In this document: positions 26,909-35,601 of the stretch, in pieces
Layout of the letters: every line of letters begins with the position of its first letter
How positions within the stretch are numbered: position 1 is the first letter of the stretch
Source of the DNA: an uncultured Lachnospiraceae bacterium
GTDB lineage: Bacteria > Bacillota > Clostridia > Lachnospirales > Lachnospiraceae
Direction of reading: 5' to 3'
DNA length: 44,956 nucleotides
NCBI GenBank assembly: GCA_910578345.1
Contig: CAJTRA010000021.1
Coordinates: 1-44,956, forward strand
Notes under the pieces: model-generated
What the model was told of the DNA's origin: nothing
The model's database searches: none
Seen by the model: the letters and a program-made list of their open reading frames with translations, nothing else
Translations under genes and position numbers: made by a program

Positions 26909-28345
26909 ATGTATGACGTAATCATTATCGGCGCAGGGGTATCAGGCTGCGCCTCGGCGCGGGAGCTTTCCAAATATCGGGCTAAGGTGTGCGTGCTGGA
27001 GAAAGCGGAAGATGTATGCTGCGGCACATCGAAGGCTAACAGTGCGATTGCCCATGCCGGCTACGACGCGCCGGCCGGTTCCCTGATGGCGAAGCTGAAT
27101 GTGCAGGGCAATCAGATGATGGAGCGGCTGTCGCAGGAACTGGATTTCGCCTTTCAACAGATCGGCTCTCTGGTGATCTGCCGGGACAGGGAGGAGATGC
27201 CGAATTTACAGGCGCTCTATGACAGGGGTGTGGCCAATGGCGTAGAGGGTCTGCGGATCGTGGAGCAAGAAGAACTGCGCCGGATGGAACCCAATATTTC
27301 GGAGGATGCGGTGGCGGCATTGTATGCGCCGACGGCAGGGATCGTCTGTCCCTTCGGTATGAATATTGCCTTTGCGGAGAATGCGGCGGCAAACGGCGTG
27401 ACATTCCAATTTGATACCGAGGTGCAGGATATCCGCAGGACAGAGCGCGGCTGGCTGATCGAGACAGACCAGGGACCGTTCGAGGCAAAATGCGTGGTCA
27501 ACGCGGCAGGCGTCTATGCCGATGCGATCCATAATATGGTCAGTGAGCAAAAGATCAGGATCACGCCGAGAAGAGGGGACTACTGTCTGCTTGACAAATC
27601 GGCGGGCTCACATGTGTCCAGAGTCATCTTTGCACTCCCCGGCAAGTATGGCAAGGGGGTTCTGGTAACACCCACGGTACACGGCAATCTGCTGATCGGC
27701 CCGACAGCCATCGATACGGAAGATAAGGAAGGCATTAACACGACGAGGGCGGGACTCGACCAGGTACTTGAGAAAGCGGGAGAGAATGTGAAGGATCTGC
27801 CAATGCGTTCCGTGATCACTTCTTTTGCGGGACTGCGCGCCCATGAGGAGCATCATGAATTCAGGATCGGGGAAGTGGAGGACGCCGCCGGATTTGTGGA
27901 CTGCGTGGGGATCGAATCTCCGGGACTGACGGCCAGCCCGGCGATCGGGGTGATGGTGGCCGGGATTGTGTGTAAGATCCTGCGGCTGGAAGAGAACCCG
28001 GCATTCGTCGGGACAAGAAAGGGGATCGTAAACCCGCAGGAACTGTCCATGGAGGAGCGCAGACAGCTGATCAGGGAGAACCCGGCTTATGGAAACATTA
28101 TCTGTCGCTGTGAGATGGTGACGGAGGGGGAGATCCTCGATGCCATCAGAAGACCTCTGGGGGCCAGGTCCTTAGACGGCGTGAAGCGCAGGACGAGAGC
28201 CGGGATGGGACGCTGTCAGGCGGGCTTTTGTTCACCAAGAGTCATGGAGATCCTTGCCAGAGAATGCGGGAAGAGCATCCGTGAGATTACGAAGGCAGGC
28301 GGAGCGTCTAAGATCGTGGTCGGAGTGAATAAAGATGTGCTGTAG
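26909..28345 (+). CDS. FAD-dependent glycerol-3-phosphate dehydrogenase with BFD-like [2Fe-2S] domain (GlpA-like)
   Basis: A 478-residue flavoprotein expected to oxidise glycerol-3-phosphate to dihydroxyacetone phosphate. The N-terminal FAD site is DVIIIGAGVSGCASARELSK with CGTSKANSAIAHAGYD following. The C-terminal ~90 residues hold a BFD-like four-cysteine cluster (IICRCEM and RCQAGFC). The fused BFD domain is typical of anaerobic GlpA enzymes, which pass electrons on by Fe-S. It lies 106 bases after glpK; the spacer contains an imperfect hairpin (GAGATTTGTG with CACAAACTC) but no gene. ATG 26909 has a weak GGGGTA ribosome site. Confidence 0.88.
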   Translation: MYDVIIIGAGVSGCASARELSKYRAKVCVLEKAEDVCCGTSKANSAIAHAGYDAPAGSLMAKLNVQGNQMMERLSQELDFAFQQIGSLVICRDREEMPNLQALYDRGVANGVEGLRIVEQEELRRMEPNISEDAVAALYAPTAGIVCPFGMNIAFAENAAANGVTFQFDTEVQDIRRTERGWLIETDQGPFEAKCVVNAAGVYADAIHNMVSEQKIRITPRRGDYCLLDKSAGSHVSRVIFALPGKYGKGVLVTPTVHGNLLIGPTAIDTEDKEGINTTRAGLDQVLEKAGENVKDLPMRSVITSFAGLRAHEEHHEFRIGEVEDAAGFVDCVGIESPGLTASPAIGVMVAGIVCKILRLEENPAFVGTRKGIVNPQELSMEERRQLIRENPAYGNIICRCEMVTEGEILDAIRRPLGARSLDGVKRRTRAGMGRCQAGFCSPRVMEILARECGKSIREITKAGGASKIVVGVNKDVL

Positions 28346-28401
28346 AGTCATATAGAAAAATGGTAACTGTTCAGTCAGGACTTTGCATTTGCCGTAAATG
28401 G

Positions 28402-28489
28402 ACTTTGCAGGCAAAGTTCGTGAGAACATGGAATGGTTGAGAAGAATCCGATCTCTTTGCCGCAGGCAAACTTGGAATAGGCCGGATTC
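28402..28489 (+). other. Nested hairpins in the 195-base spacer between the two flavoprotein genes
   Basis: No gene is seen in 28346-28540. ACTTTGC/GCAAAGT (28402-28417) forms one hairpin. GAATCCG/CGGATTC (28444-28450/28483-28489) encloses TTTGCC/GGCAAA (28456-28461/28465-28470). It resembles an intergenic repeat rather than a promoter, and the operon probably reads through it. Confidence 0.45.
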
Positions 28490-28540
28490 CGTAACTATGA
28501 AGCCAAAGGCTGAATCATTACGAAAAATGAGGAAAAATAA

Positions 28541-29905
28541 GTGAAAACATATGATATTGTAATTATCGGCGGCGGGCCGGCGGGCCTGTCCGCTGCGGTC
28601 TCCGCAAAGAAGAGCGGAACGGACAGCATCCTGATCCTGGAGCGGGATAAGGAACTGGGCGGCATTTTGAACCAGTGCATTCACAACGGATTCGGCCTGC
28701 ATACCTTTAAAGAGGAACTGACGGGGCCGGAGTATGCGGGGCGGTTTATCGAGCAGGTAAAAGAACTGCAGATCGAGTATAAGCTGCACACGATGGTCAT
28801 GGATATTAGCAGTGATAAAGTCGTGACGGCGATGAACAGCACGGATGGGCTGTTTGAGATCAGGGCCGGGGCGGTCATTCTGGCGATGGGATGCAGGGAG
28901 CGGTCCAGAGGCGCATTGAATATTCCGGGGTATCGTCCGGCCGGTATTTTTTCTGCGGGAACGGCTCAGAGGCTTGTCAATATGGAGGGGTATCTGCCGG
29001 GGCGCAAGGTGGTCATCTTAGGATCCGGCGACATCGGCCTGATCATGGCCAGGCGTATGACGCTGGAGGGCGCACAGGTACAGGTGGTGGCAGAACTGAT
29101 GCCCTATTCCGGCGGTTTGAAGCGTAATATCGTGCAGTGCCTGGACGACTATGGAATTCCGCTGAAACTGAGCCATACAGTGGTAGAGATCCGTGGAAAA
29201 GAGCGGGTGGAAGGCATTACGCTGGCACAGGTGGACGAGAAAGGACGGCCGATCGCCGGGACGGAAGAAGAATATGAGTGCGATACGCTGCTGCTGTCGG
29301 TAGGGCTGATCCCGGAGAATGAGCTGTCGAGCGGTATGGGAGTGGAGCTTAGCAGGGTGACTTCCGGGCCGGTGGTCAATGAGGGCCTGGAGACAAATAT
29401 CGAGGGCGTATTCGCCTGCGGTAATGTGCTGCACGTGCATGATCTGGTGGACTTCGTCTCGGAGGAAGCCGCGGCAGCCGGAAGGAACGCGGCCCGCTAT
29501 GTGCAGGAAGCCGGAAGGAGGAAGGGGGAAGGGCCGGATGCCGCCGCAGAGCGTGCGCACTATGGAGCGCAGGCAGACAGGCGGAACAGCGTAGAACAAG
29601 GAGAGAATGACTTGTGCAAAGCAGCCGGCCGGACAGTGGAGATCCGTGCCGTTGACGGTGTGCGTTATACGGTGCCGTCCAGGATCAATGCGGAGCGGAT
29701 GGAGGATATCCAGACCGTTCGTTTCAGAGTGGGCGGCGTATATAAGAACTGTTTTGTGAGCGTTTATCTGGATGAGGTGCGGATCCTGCACCGGAAACGT
29801 CCGGTCATGGCGCCGGGGGAGATGGAAGAGGTGAAGCTTAAGAGAGAAGAGCTGCTAAGACATCCGGATCTGAAAGCGATCACGGTGAAGGTGGAGGAGG
29901 TATAG
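28541..29905 (+). CDS. NAD(P)/FAD-dependent oxidoreductase (GlpB-like partner)
   Basis: A 454-residue pyridine nucleotide-disulfide-type flavoprotein. It has two Rossmann motifs: FAD at IVIIGGGPAGLSAAVSAKKS (N-terminus) and NAD(P) at VVILGSGDIGLIMARRM (~165-180). The late FAD motif VFACGNVLHVHDLVDFVSEE follows. Between this motif and the C-terminal domain (VRYTVPSRI onward) is an unusual ~40-residue charged insert (around 326-365) with low-complexity R/E/A/G content. In this trio the enzyme is thought to move electrons from GlpA to a carrier. GTG 28541 is the start; the ribosome site GAGGAAAAA is weak. Confidence 0.85.
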   Translation: MKTYDIVIIGGGPAGLSAAVSAKKSGTDSILILERDKELGGILNQCIHNGFGLHTFKEELTGPEYAGRFIEQVKELQIEYKLHTMVMDISSDKVVTAMNSTDGLFEIRAGAVILAMGCRERSRGALNIPGYRPAGIFSAGTAQRLVNMEGYLPGRKVVILGSGDIGLIMARRMTLEGAQVQVVAELMPYSGGLKRNIVQCLDDYGIPLKLSHTVVEIRGKERVEGITLAQVDEKGRPIAGTEEEYECDTLLLSVGLIPENELSSGMGVELSRVTSGPVVNEGLETNIEGVFACGNVLHVHDLVDFVSEEAAAAGRNAARYVQEAGRRKGEGPDAAAERAHYGAQADRRNSVEQGENDLCKAAGRTVEIRAVDGVRYTVPSRINAERMEDIQTVRFRVGGVYKNCFVSVYLDEVRILHRKRPVMAPGEMEEVKLKREELLRHPDLKAITVKVEEV

Positions 29906-29910
29906 GAACT

Positions 29911-30267
29911 ATGGGAAAAAGAGAATTGATCTGTATCGGCTGTCCCATGGGCTGTCCGGTCACGGTGGAGATGAAGGGAGACGAGATCGTGAGTGTATCC
30001 GGCAATACCTGCCCGCGGGGCGATACCTATGCCAGAAAAGAAGTCACGAACCCGACCAGGATCGTTACTTCCACCGTGAAAGTGGAGGGCGGCTTTGTGG
30101 AGATGATCTCGGTGAAAACGAAGGAGGATATCCCTAAGGATAAGATTTTTGACTGTGTCAGGGCGCTTAAGGGTGTTACCGTGAAAGCGCCGGTGCACAT
30201 CGGGGATGTGATCCTGGCGAATGTGGCCGGAACCGGCGTGGACGTGGTGGCGACGAGGAATGCGTAA
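29911..30267 (+). CDS. DUF1667 domain protein, small Fe-S partner of the glycerol-3-phosphate enzymes
   Basis: A 118-residue protein with cysteines C8, C11, C15 and C34 (LICIGCPMGCPVTVE; NTCPRG), a likely metal or Fe-S site. DUF1667 genes regularly follow the GlpA/GlpB-like pair in Clostridia and Thermotogae; its exact role is not established, but electron transfer within the complex is likely. It starts 5 bases after the flavoprotein stop and is the last operon gene before the terminator. Confidence 0.9.
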   Translation: MGKRELICIGCPMGCPVTVEMKGDEIVSVSGNTCPRGDTYARKEVTNPTRIVTSTVKVEGGFVEMISVKTKEDIPKDKIFDCVRALKGVTVKAPVHIGDVILANVAGTGVDVVATRNA

Positions 30268-30270
30268 GAG

Positions 30271-30298
30271 ACAGGGAGTTTTTACTCCCTGTTGTTTT
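30271..30298 (+). terminator. Rho-independent terminator of the glp operon
   Basis: ACAGGGAG (30271-30278) pairs with CTCCCTGT (30285-30292), loop TTTTTA, followed by TGTTTT. It begins three bases after the DUF1667 stop codon. Confidence 0.85.
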
Positions 30299-30354
30299 CG
30301 TCCAAAATACATAACTGATCCAGGACAGTTTCGGAGAACCGCTTTAGTCATTTT

Positions 30355-30432
30355 ATGGGAACAATCGTTTATGTAGAAGGAGAATCTAATGCTACCTTTC
30401 GTGCATTCACAGTTATTGATGGACAGCAGTGA
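30355..30432 (+). pseudogene. Short reading-frame remnant cut by the IS3 end
   Basis: A 25-codon frame from ATG 30355 (IVYVEGESNATFRAFTVIDG) ends at TGA 30430-30432, which is also the first triplet of the apparent IS end. The peptide is not recognised. The rest of 30299-30582 holds no gene beyond this and the IS terminal sequence. Confidence 0.25.
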
Positions 30433-31532
30433 CCCGTCCCCGCAAGCATAGACACCTTAAACGAAAGGATTCTATCCGGTTCTTAGTTTTACTCGTTTTT
30501 TCCGCTTTTTTCATCTTCACAGGATAGCGGAACGATTTTTCTCTTGCCCGCTGTGCCTGTGTGGCGGCTTATTCAAAAGCAGCTATGCCGCTTTCAAATC
30601 TGTCTGGTGTCTGCGGTAGCAGTCCTCCGGTGTCAGACAGCCGTTTGCCTCGTGGATACGCTTACGGTTATAAAATATCCATATATATTCGAATACTGCT
30701 GATGAAACCGTGTTCTTTTGCAAGTGCCTGGTAATCCAGGGAACAATACTGGCTTCCCCTGTCGGAGTGCAGGATACAGCCCTCGGTTGACCGCGTATGC
30801 CGGACAGCATCTTTCAGAGCGGCTATCACAAGTTCTTTTGTCATACGCCCGTCCATGGATATACCGACGATCTTATTCCCCAACAGATCCATGACGACGG
30901 CAAGGCAGAGCCAGCCTTCATTCGTCGGGATGTAAGTGATGTCACTTACCATCTTCTGTCCGGGCCTGTCAGCTTTGAAATCCCTGTCCAGAATATTTTC
31001 TGCTGCCGTAAGTCCCGCGGGACGCTTCATGGATCCGGCGTATCTGTTCCAGAAGGGAACGATTCTCCAATTGGCGGGCACTTGGTGTCCGTCTGCGCCA
31101 TGCATAATAGCCGCTTTTGGAAACCTGAAGCCATTGCGCCATCTTTGCGATCCGATCTTTGGAACGGTGGTGTTCCATGTAAAGATAACGGGTCACTTCA
31201 GGTTCTTTGCAAAGAAGTCGCTCGCTTTTTTTAAGAATTCATTTTCCTCTTCCAGATCTTTAATACGTTTTTTAGGGCGCGCAGTTCGGCATCTTCCTGA
31301 TGGAGGTTGCCACTGCCGACAAAGAGTTCTGTGGGATGTTGCTTAAAGCGGGACATCTATGTGTAGAGGGTGTTGACATTAATGCCGAGTTCCCTTGCAG
31401 CCTGTGCTGCGGGTATTCCCGACTGAACACGTTTACATGCTTCTTCCTTGAATTCGATACTATACGTCTGTGCCATAAGCTTTCCTCCTGGCTCTGCTGG
31501 ATAGATGATACCATTCGTCTATATGTCTATCA
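30430..31532 (-). mobile_element. Degenerate IS3 family insertion sequence
   Basis: The segment contains IS3-type orfA and orfB on the minus strand. It begins TGACCCGTCCCCGCAAGCAT, a typical IS3 terminus, and probably ends near TATCA at 31528-31532, where the AlbA_2 reading frame resumes. The terminal inverted repeats are poorly matched and no target duplication was found, so the ends are approximate. It replaced the front of the AlbA_2 gene. Confidence 0.6.
30583..31476 (-). pseudogene. IS3 family transposase (orfA/orfB), broken and internally deleted
   Basis: orfA starts at ATG 31476 with AGGAGG upstream and reads MAQTYSIEFKEEACKRV, then the helix-turn-helix. It has a TAG (complement of 31357-31359) where a Trp is usual, and a one-A loss at the ALKK junction. 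orfB keeps RYLYMEHHRSKDRIAKMAQW, SDITYIPTNEGWLCLAVVMD and LHSDRGSQYCSLDYQ, so two of the DDE acids remain. It lacks the segment after TYGS and the stretch carrying the catalytic Glu, jumping to FEYIWIFYNRKRIHEANG. It cannot be active. Confidence 0.85.
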
Positions 31533-32765
31533 AATAGGGTATGCGGCAATTGGTGTCCCAAATAGCCGAAAGCTTATGGAAGATATTCCAAACAAGGTAA
31601 GAGATGTCTTGGGAATTATTGTAGATGTGAATTTGCTGGCACAAGATGGTAAAGAATATATAGAAATATGTGTAAGTCCCAACACTTATTCTGTGAATTA
31701 CAGAGGTGAGTATCATTATCGAAGCGGAAGTACAAAACAATTGCTTAAAGGACAGGCGTTAAATCAGTTTCTTCTTAAAAGAACTGGCATTACATGGGAT
31801 AGTGTGTCTATACAGGATGTTGCGATCCGGGATTTACGGAATGACAGCTTTGATATTTTCCGTGAGCAGGCAGTTCTTAGTAAAAGGATGGACAAAAAGG
31901 ATATTGATTCTTTTAATGAGCAGTTACTGGACAGCTTAAATCTGCTTGATCATGGTATGCTCAAACGGGCAGCGGTTTTATTGTTTCATCATAATCCGAA
32001 GAAATGGATACCGGGTTCATATGTTAAAATTGGCTATTTTGAAACAGATTCAGAACTGCGGTATCAGGATGAAATTCATGGATCACTGATTTTGCAGGCA
32101 GATAAAGTTGTAGATTTGATTTTTATTAAATATCTGAAAGCAGAAATTTTTTATCGAGGAGTTACGAGGGTAGAAATTTATCCTTTTCCAAAGGAGGCAA
32201 TCAGAGAAGCCGTTTTTAATGCCATTGCGCACAAATTCTATGGAACATTGATACCGATTCAAATCAGGGTTTATGCGGATAAAATTATAATTGCTAACGA
32301 TTGTGTGTTTCCTGATGATTGGACGGTCGATGATTTGATGGGAAGTCACTGTTCCAGACCATATAATCCGTTGATTGCAAATACTTTCTTTCGAGCAGGT
32401 TCTATCGAAGCATGGGGCGAGGTATTGAGAAAATCAGGGATAGTTGCACAGAAGCGGGGAATCCCATGCCAGAATATATGGTTAAAAAGGAAGATATTAT
32501 GGTAACATTCAAAAGTCTGATAATTGACATTACCCAAGGTACTACCCAAACTGATATAAGAGCTATTGGAAATTCAATTCCTATGCGGATTTTGAAGGTT
32601 ATTGGGGACAATCCGGCGTTGTCTCAAAGTCAGATTGCAGAAATGCTTGGAGAAAAACACGATACGATTAAGTACCATATGAGGAAAATGCGGTTGTCTG
32701 GGTTTATTGTAAGGGAAGAAACCAGTCAAAATGGAAAATGGACTATTGTTGATAATAAGAATTGA
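31533..32765 (+). pseudogene. AlbA_2/ATP-binding (divergent AAA-4) regulator, N-terminus lost and frameshifted
   Basis: The frame resumes inside the AlbA_2 domain (GVPNSRKLMEDIPNKVRDVL; YRGEYHYRSGSTKQLLKG) and continues through the ATP-binding C-terminal domain (PFPKEAIREAVFNAIAHK; NPLIANTFFRAGSIEAWG). A one-base loss in the G4 run at 32413-32416 shifts it; the correct frame goes on as GRGIEKIRDSCTEAG to a wHTH (SQSQIAEMLGEKHDTIKYHM) and stops at 32765. The first ~40 residues are missing because of the IS3 element. Base composition is visibly more AT-rich than the sugar loci, suggesting foreign origin. Confidence 0.8.
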
Positions 32766-32868
32766 TTTCATAATTTGGTTAATGTAGGATTTTCAGGAGT
32801 ATTACACTACAAAGAGGATTAGGTAGATGGGTTTTGCTAAATTCTCATTATAAAAGAGACGGTAATTA

Positions 32869-33474
32869 ATGATAAAAACAAATACGTTCCCCACAATTCG
32901 AATGAAAATAGATAGATTGTTGAAAATTACAAATAGGTATAGGTTCTACGATCTTGTGAAAGCAATATATTGCATTAACTTGTGCATTAATAATAGATCT
33001 GTTTTGGAATCCTGTCTTGCGTTAAATGCCTGTTTGATTGAGTATGTAGAACAGGGCAGTCAGGAAATAAATAGCTATGATAGTTTTAAAAACTTTTTTA
33101 AAAGAATCTATGATATTATGAAACCGGGAATAGCAGATGACTATACGGTAGAGGATTTTGGAGAAGTTAGGATTAGATATGACAATAAGTTTTATCGTGT
33201 GATAATTGGGACCGACCATAATAATGTTTTTGCTTGCTTTTTTTGCCTGTATTAGCCAGAAAAACTTCACATGAAGATGAACTTAAACTGATTTTGGATT
33301 ATTCGTCAGGGATTCTTGATTATTTTATGAAAGATAACAAAAATGATGGAGTTGCAGAAAAAAGATTCGAAATTCCGTCAGAACAAATTTTTTAATAGAG
33401 TGCAAAAGTTTTTTGATAAAGAATGTAAGAAATACGATATTTTTAAGATTGCTACTTTAAATAATACAAGATAG
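32869..33474 (+). pseudogene. Unrecognised hypothetical gene with two frameshifts
   Basis: ATG 32869 opens a 128-codon frame (MIKTNTFPTIRMKIDRLLKI onward) rich in Ile, Asn and Tyr. A T7 run near 33237-33243 breaks it. One extra T joins it to LPVLARKTSHEDELKLILDY, and a second slip in the T6 run at 33388-33393 joins FNRVQKFFDKECKKYDIFKI, ending at TAG 33472-33474. The joined product would be ~200 residues, soluble and alpha-helical in look. No family is recognised. It follows the AlbA_2 gene in the same AT-rich island and may have belonged with it. Confidence 0.45.
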
Positions 33475-33629
33475 TTGAAAATTCCTATTGCTTCTTCTTT
33501 TATAATAGCTCCATCCATTTGCATTAAGAAATCATTGGATAGTTCATTATAAGCTCCTCTGAACACATTACTACCAATTTTATTAACTATCTCATCCGAA
33601 AACGAATGACTAAAATACGATAACCAGCT
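33475..33629 (-). other. Possible minus-strand gene remnant between unknown gene and IS200 fragment
   Basis: The minus strand is open here and reads FSDEIVNKIGSNVFRGAYNE, LSNDFLMQMDGAIIKEEA, which has protein-like composition, but it has no start and its extension on either side is a shadow of other sequences. No family is recognised. Otherwise I see nothing in this stretch. Confidence 0.25.
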
Positions 33630-33881
33630 ACGCTGCCGGATCATGTACACATGTATGTATCGATACCGCCCAAAGAAAGTGTGGCGAAAGTAGTGGGTCG
33701 TATCAAGGGGAATAGCAGTTTGATGCTTTTCGACAGACATCCGGAGTATAGAGATCGGTATGGCCGCCGCTTCTGGGCGAGGGGATATTACTGCAAGACT
33801 GTCGGTAATGTAAATGAAGCAACAATAAAGAAGTATATCAATGAGCAGTATGAGAGTGACCGATTGGAAGGAGAGTCCTAA
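33630..33881 (+). pseudogene. C-terminal part of an IS200/IS605 TnpA transposase
   Basis: The frame reads LPDHVHMYVSIPPKESVAKV with the HUH metal motif (HVH), then GNSSLMLFDRHPEYRDRYG, RRFWARGYYCKTVGNVNEAT and IKKYINEQYES, all typical of Y1 single-strand transposases. The first ~60 residues are missing; sequence left of 33630 is unrelated. It ends at TAA 33879-33881. Inactive by truncation. Confidence 0.85.
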
Positions 33882-33898
33882 GAGTAAGCACAAACTAA

Positions 33899-34020
33899 GC
33901 CGCTTTTAAGCGGCCACGGCAGCACGCATATCTGAATGAGCTTTTTTTGAAATTACTTTTCTTATTCAAGCTCGCATATTGAAGTTCTTATAGCGAATGT
34001 GACAGCTACTTGTCATATTC
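33899..34020 (+). mobile_element. Hairpins resembling the right end of the IS200/IS605 element
   Basis: GCCGCTT-TT-AAGCGGC (33899-33914) lies 17 bases after the transposase stop, and GAATGTGACA pairs with TGTCATATTC (33995-34004/34011-34020). IS200/IS605 ends are subterminal hairpins recognised by TnpA, so one of these probably marks the element's right end. No gene is present from 33882 to 34129. Confidence 0.45.
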
Positions 34021-34129
34021 ACTGTGATATTGTTAGGATAACGGGAATGCCCACAAAGGGCGGGCCTTTGCGCAAGGCTGTATCTGGGGGCGCAGAAGCA
34101 TACACCGGGAAAGGAGGAGGGATATTAAG

Positions 34130-34429
34130 ATGGAAAAACTGCTATATGTAATGATGATCAAAAGAGGACGTGCCTATAACAAGGTTACCAAGGCTGTGAT
34201 CGAGAGACATGTAGAAAATCTCAGGAAGCTGGATGCCGAAGAGAAGATAGAACTTTGCGGTCCGCTCACAGGCTGTCCGGGTGTTGCAGGAATAGTCATC
34301 TTTAAGACGCAGAGCTATGAGGAGGCGGAAGCTCTGTGCAGGTTGGAGCCGCTTGTCGCTGAAGGCTACGCAACATATACGCTTGCCACGCTGCAGGTTG
34401 CGGACAAGGAGAATAATTATTTATTATAG
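34130..34429 (+). CDS. YCII-related domain protein
   Basis: A 99-residue protein of the YciI-like ferredoxin-fold family: LLYVMMIKRGRAYNKVTKAV at the start, then a Cys-containing GPLTGCPGVAGIVIFKTQSY and the closing LEPLVAEGYATYTLATLQV. These small proteins are usually dimers of uncertain function; some are dehydrochlorinase-like. GGAGGAGGG precedes ATG 34130. It is a single gene convergent with the GNAT gene. Intact. Confidence 0.8.
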   Translation: MEKLLYVMMIKRGRAYNKVTKAVIERHVENLRKLDAEEKIELCGPLTGCPGVAGIVIFKTQSYEEAEALCRLEPLVAEGYATYTLATLQVADKENNYLL

Positions 34430-34488
34430 GACAGAAACAGAGAGCAGCTGAGAAAGCGGCATGGGTATAGCGATGGAGAATGCAGTTC

Positions 34489-35088
34489 CTATAAGGATTC
34501 TATAAGCGCATCCTTGATCTTGTGAAAAGGGATCACGGCATCCGGCCCGCCTGTATGTTCACCCAGATGCTTCTCCATCCAGGCCATGTGATACCAACGG
34601 CCGAATTTATAGCCGCACTGATGGAAGACACCGACCATCCGATAGCCGAGATGTTCATGAAACTGTATGCTGTTCAGGGTCAGATACTCATCCTCTGTTT
34701 CCGGATAACCGATACAGGCATTGGCAGTGAGAATATTTTGAAGCGTAAGCGCTTTTTCCAACGCTTCATACAGCGCTCTGCCGATGCCTGCTTTCTTTTT
34801 ATCTTTCTGCAGGTAGATGGTAGTCTCCACGTTCCAGCCACAGGCCGCCCTGGCAATAAAAGGACCGGCATACGTATATCCCACGATCTGGCCATTGTGC
34901 TCGGCGACGAGATAGGGGTATTTTTGCAGAGTATTGGTGATCCTTGCCCGGAATTCCGTCACGGATGGTACAGTGTATTCAAAACTGATCGCGGTATCGG
35001 TAACGTAGGATGCGTAAATTTGCAGCAGTCTTTCTGCGTCTGCAGGTGTGGCGATCCTGATGGTTGTTCTGTCTTGGATTCGATTCAT
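34489..35088 (-). CDS. GNAT family N-acetyltransferase, phosphinothricin-acetyltransferase-like
   Basis: A 199-residue acetyl-CoA-dependent acetyltransferase. It shows TIRIATPADAERLLQIYASY at the N-terminus, TAISFEYTVPS, GYTYAGPFIARAACGWNVET, the acetyl-CoA loop KDKKKAGIGRALYEALEKAL, and LGYRMVGVFHQCGYKFGRWY near the end. These are hallmarks of the Bar/Pat/MnaT branch, which acetylates amino-acid analogues such as phosphinothricin or methionine sulfone. The exact substrate is unknown. ATG at 35088 has AGGAGCAAC upstream on the minus strand. Monocistronic. Confidence 0.88.
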   Translation of the reverse strand: MNRIQDRTTIRIATPADAERLLQIYASYVTDTAISFEYTVPSVTEFRARITNTLQKYPYLVAEHNGQIVGYTYAGPFIARAACGWNVETTIYLQKDKKKAGIGRALYEALEKALTLQNILTANACIGYPETEDEYLTLNSIQFHEHLGYRMVGVFHQCGYKFGRWYHMAWMEKHLGEHTGGPDAVIPFHKIKDALIESL

Positions 35089-35534
35089 TATGTTGCTCCT
35101 GATTCTTCCTTTTGCGTATAAGATGGCAGTACGGTATGTCGGTAGTTATTTTATCGTTTCCGGTCTGGCTTGTCAATTCATGACAATATAATGATAGTAA
35201 GCGACAGTAACAGTAACAGTCCGTGAGAACACGTAAATTTGGCTAAAGGAATCCGGCTTTCGCCGCAGGGCGTTAAACATCCGGTGCACGTTTGTTTGGC
35301 GCTGACCGGAATGGAACGCAGACACTTGGAATGGACAGATTCCGCTATAGAGAAGTTTTACGCATTTAGGGATATTGCGGGCATAGCCAGCAATATCCAC
35401 GCAGAGGTAAAAATGAAAATCCGGGACAGGGTATGAGATAAAATTTTCAAAATTCGGAAAATATGCAAAAAACGTAATTTGAAATTCGAGAATGTAGTGT
35501 CTCTATAGGATCTGTCTGCAGCAGACATCATAAT
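35089..35534. other. Intergenic region without a supported gene
   Basis: A 65-codon plus-strand frame at 35239-35436 (MAKGIRLSPQGVKHPVHVCL onward) has no ribosome site and no recognised family. I treat it as doubtful. The 15-bp palindrome TGTCTGC-A-GCAGACA at 35513-35527 lies just before the response-regulator promoter and could be a second regulator site. Otherwise I see nothing. Confidence 0.3.
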
Positions 35535-35566
35535 TTGAGATTTTCTTGAGATTTATCGATTATAGT
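35535..35566 (+). promoter_or_regulatory. Response-regulator direct-repeat box and promoter of the two-component operon
   Basis: TTGAG (35535-35539) and TTGAG (35546-35550) are direct repeats with an 11-base period, matching one DNA turn as OmpR/PhoB-type regulators require. TATAGT at 35561-35566 follows ten bases later as -10 box. The same arrangement occurs at 37737-37768. It implies positive autoregulation. Confidence 0.7.
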
Positions 35567-35601
35567 ATATAGTATAGGTGATAAAGAACGGAGACGGCAC
35601 A

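Noticed and set aside
25921..27027. Long minus-strand open frame opposite glpK and the GlpA-like gene
   Set aside because: It is antisense to two well-supported conserved genes, lacks a ribosome site and has an R/H-rich shadow composition. The same applies to frames at 17628-18389, 29018-29791 and 6114-6815 on the minus strand.
31533..33474. Functional defence system built from AlbA_2 protein and the unknown neighbour
   Set aside because: Both genes are broken, the first lacks its N-terminus, and the neighbour has no recognised defence domain.
34130..35088. Toxin-antitoxin reading of the YCII and GNAT pair
   Set aside because: The genes are convergent, not an operon. The GNAT protein matches phosphinothricin-type acetyltransferases, not the TacT/AtaT type with a DUF1778 partner.
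35239..35436. 65-codon ORF before the two-component system
   Set aside because: No ribosome site, no recognised family, and it ends before the promoter. Kept only as a note in the intergenic entry.
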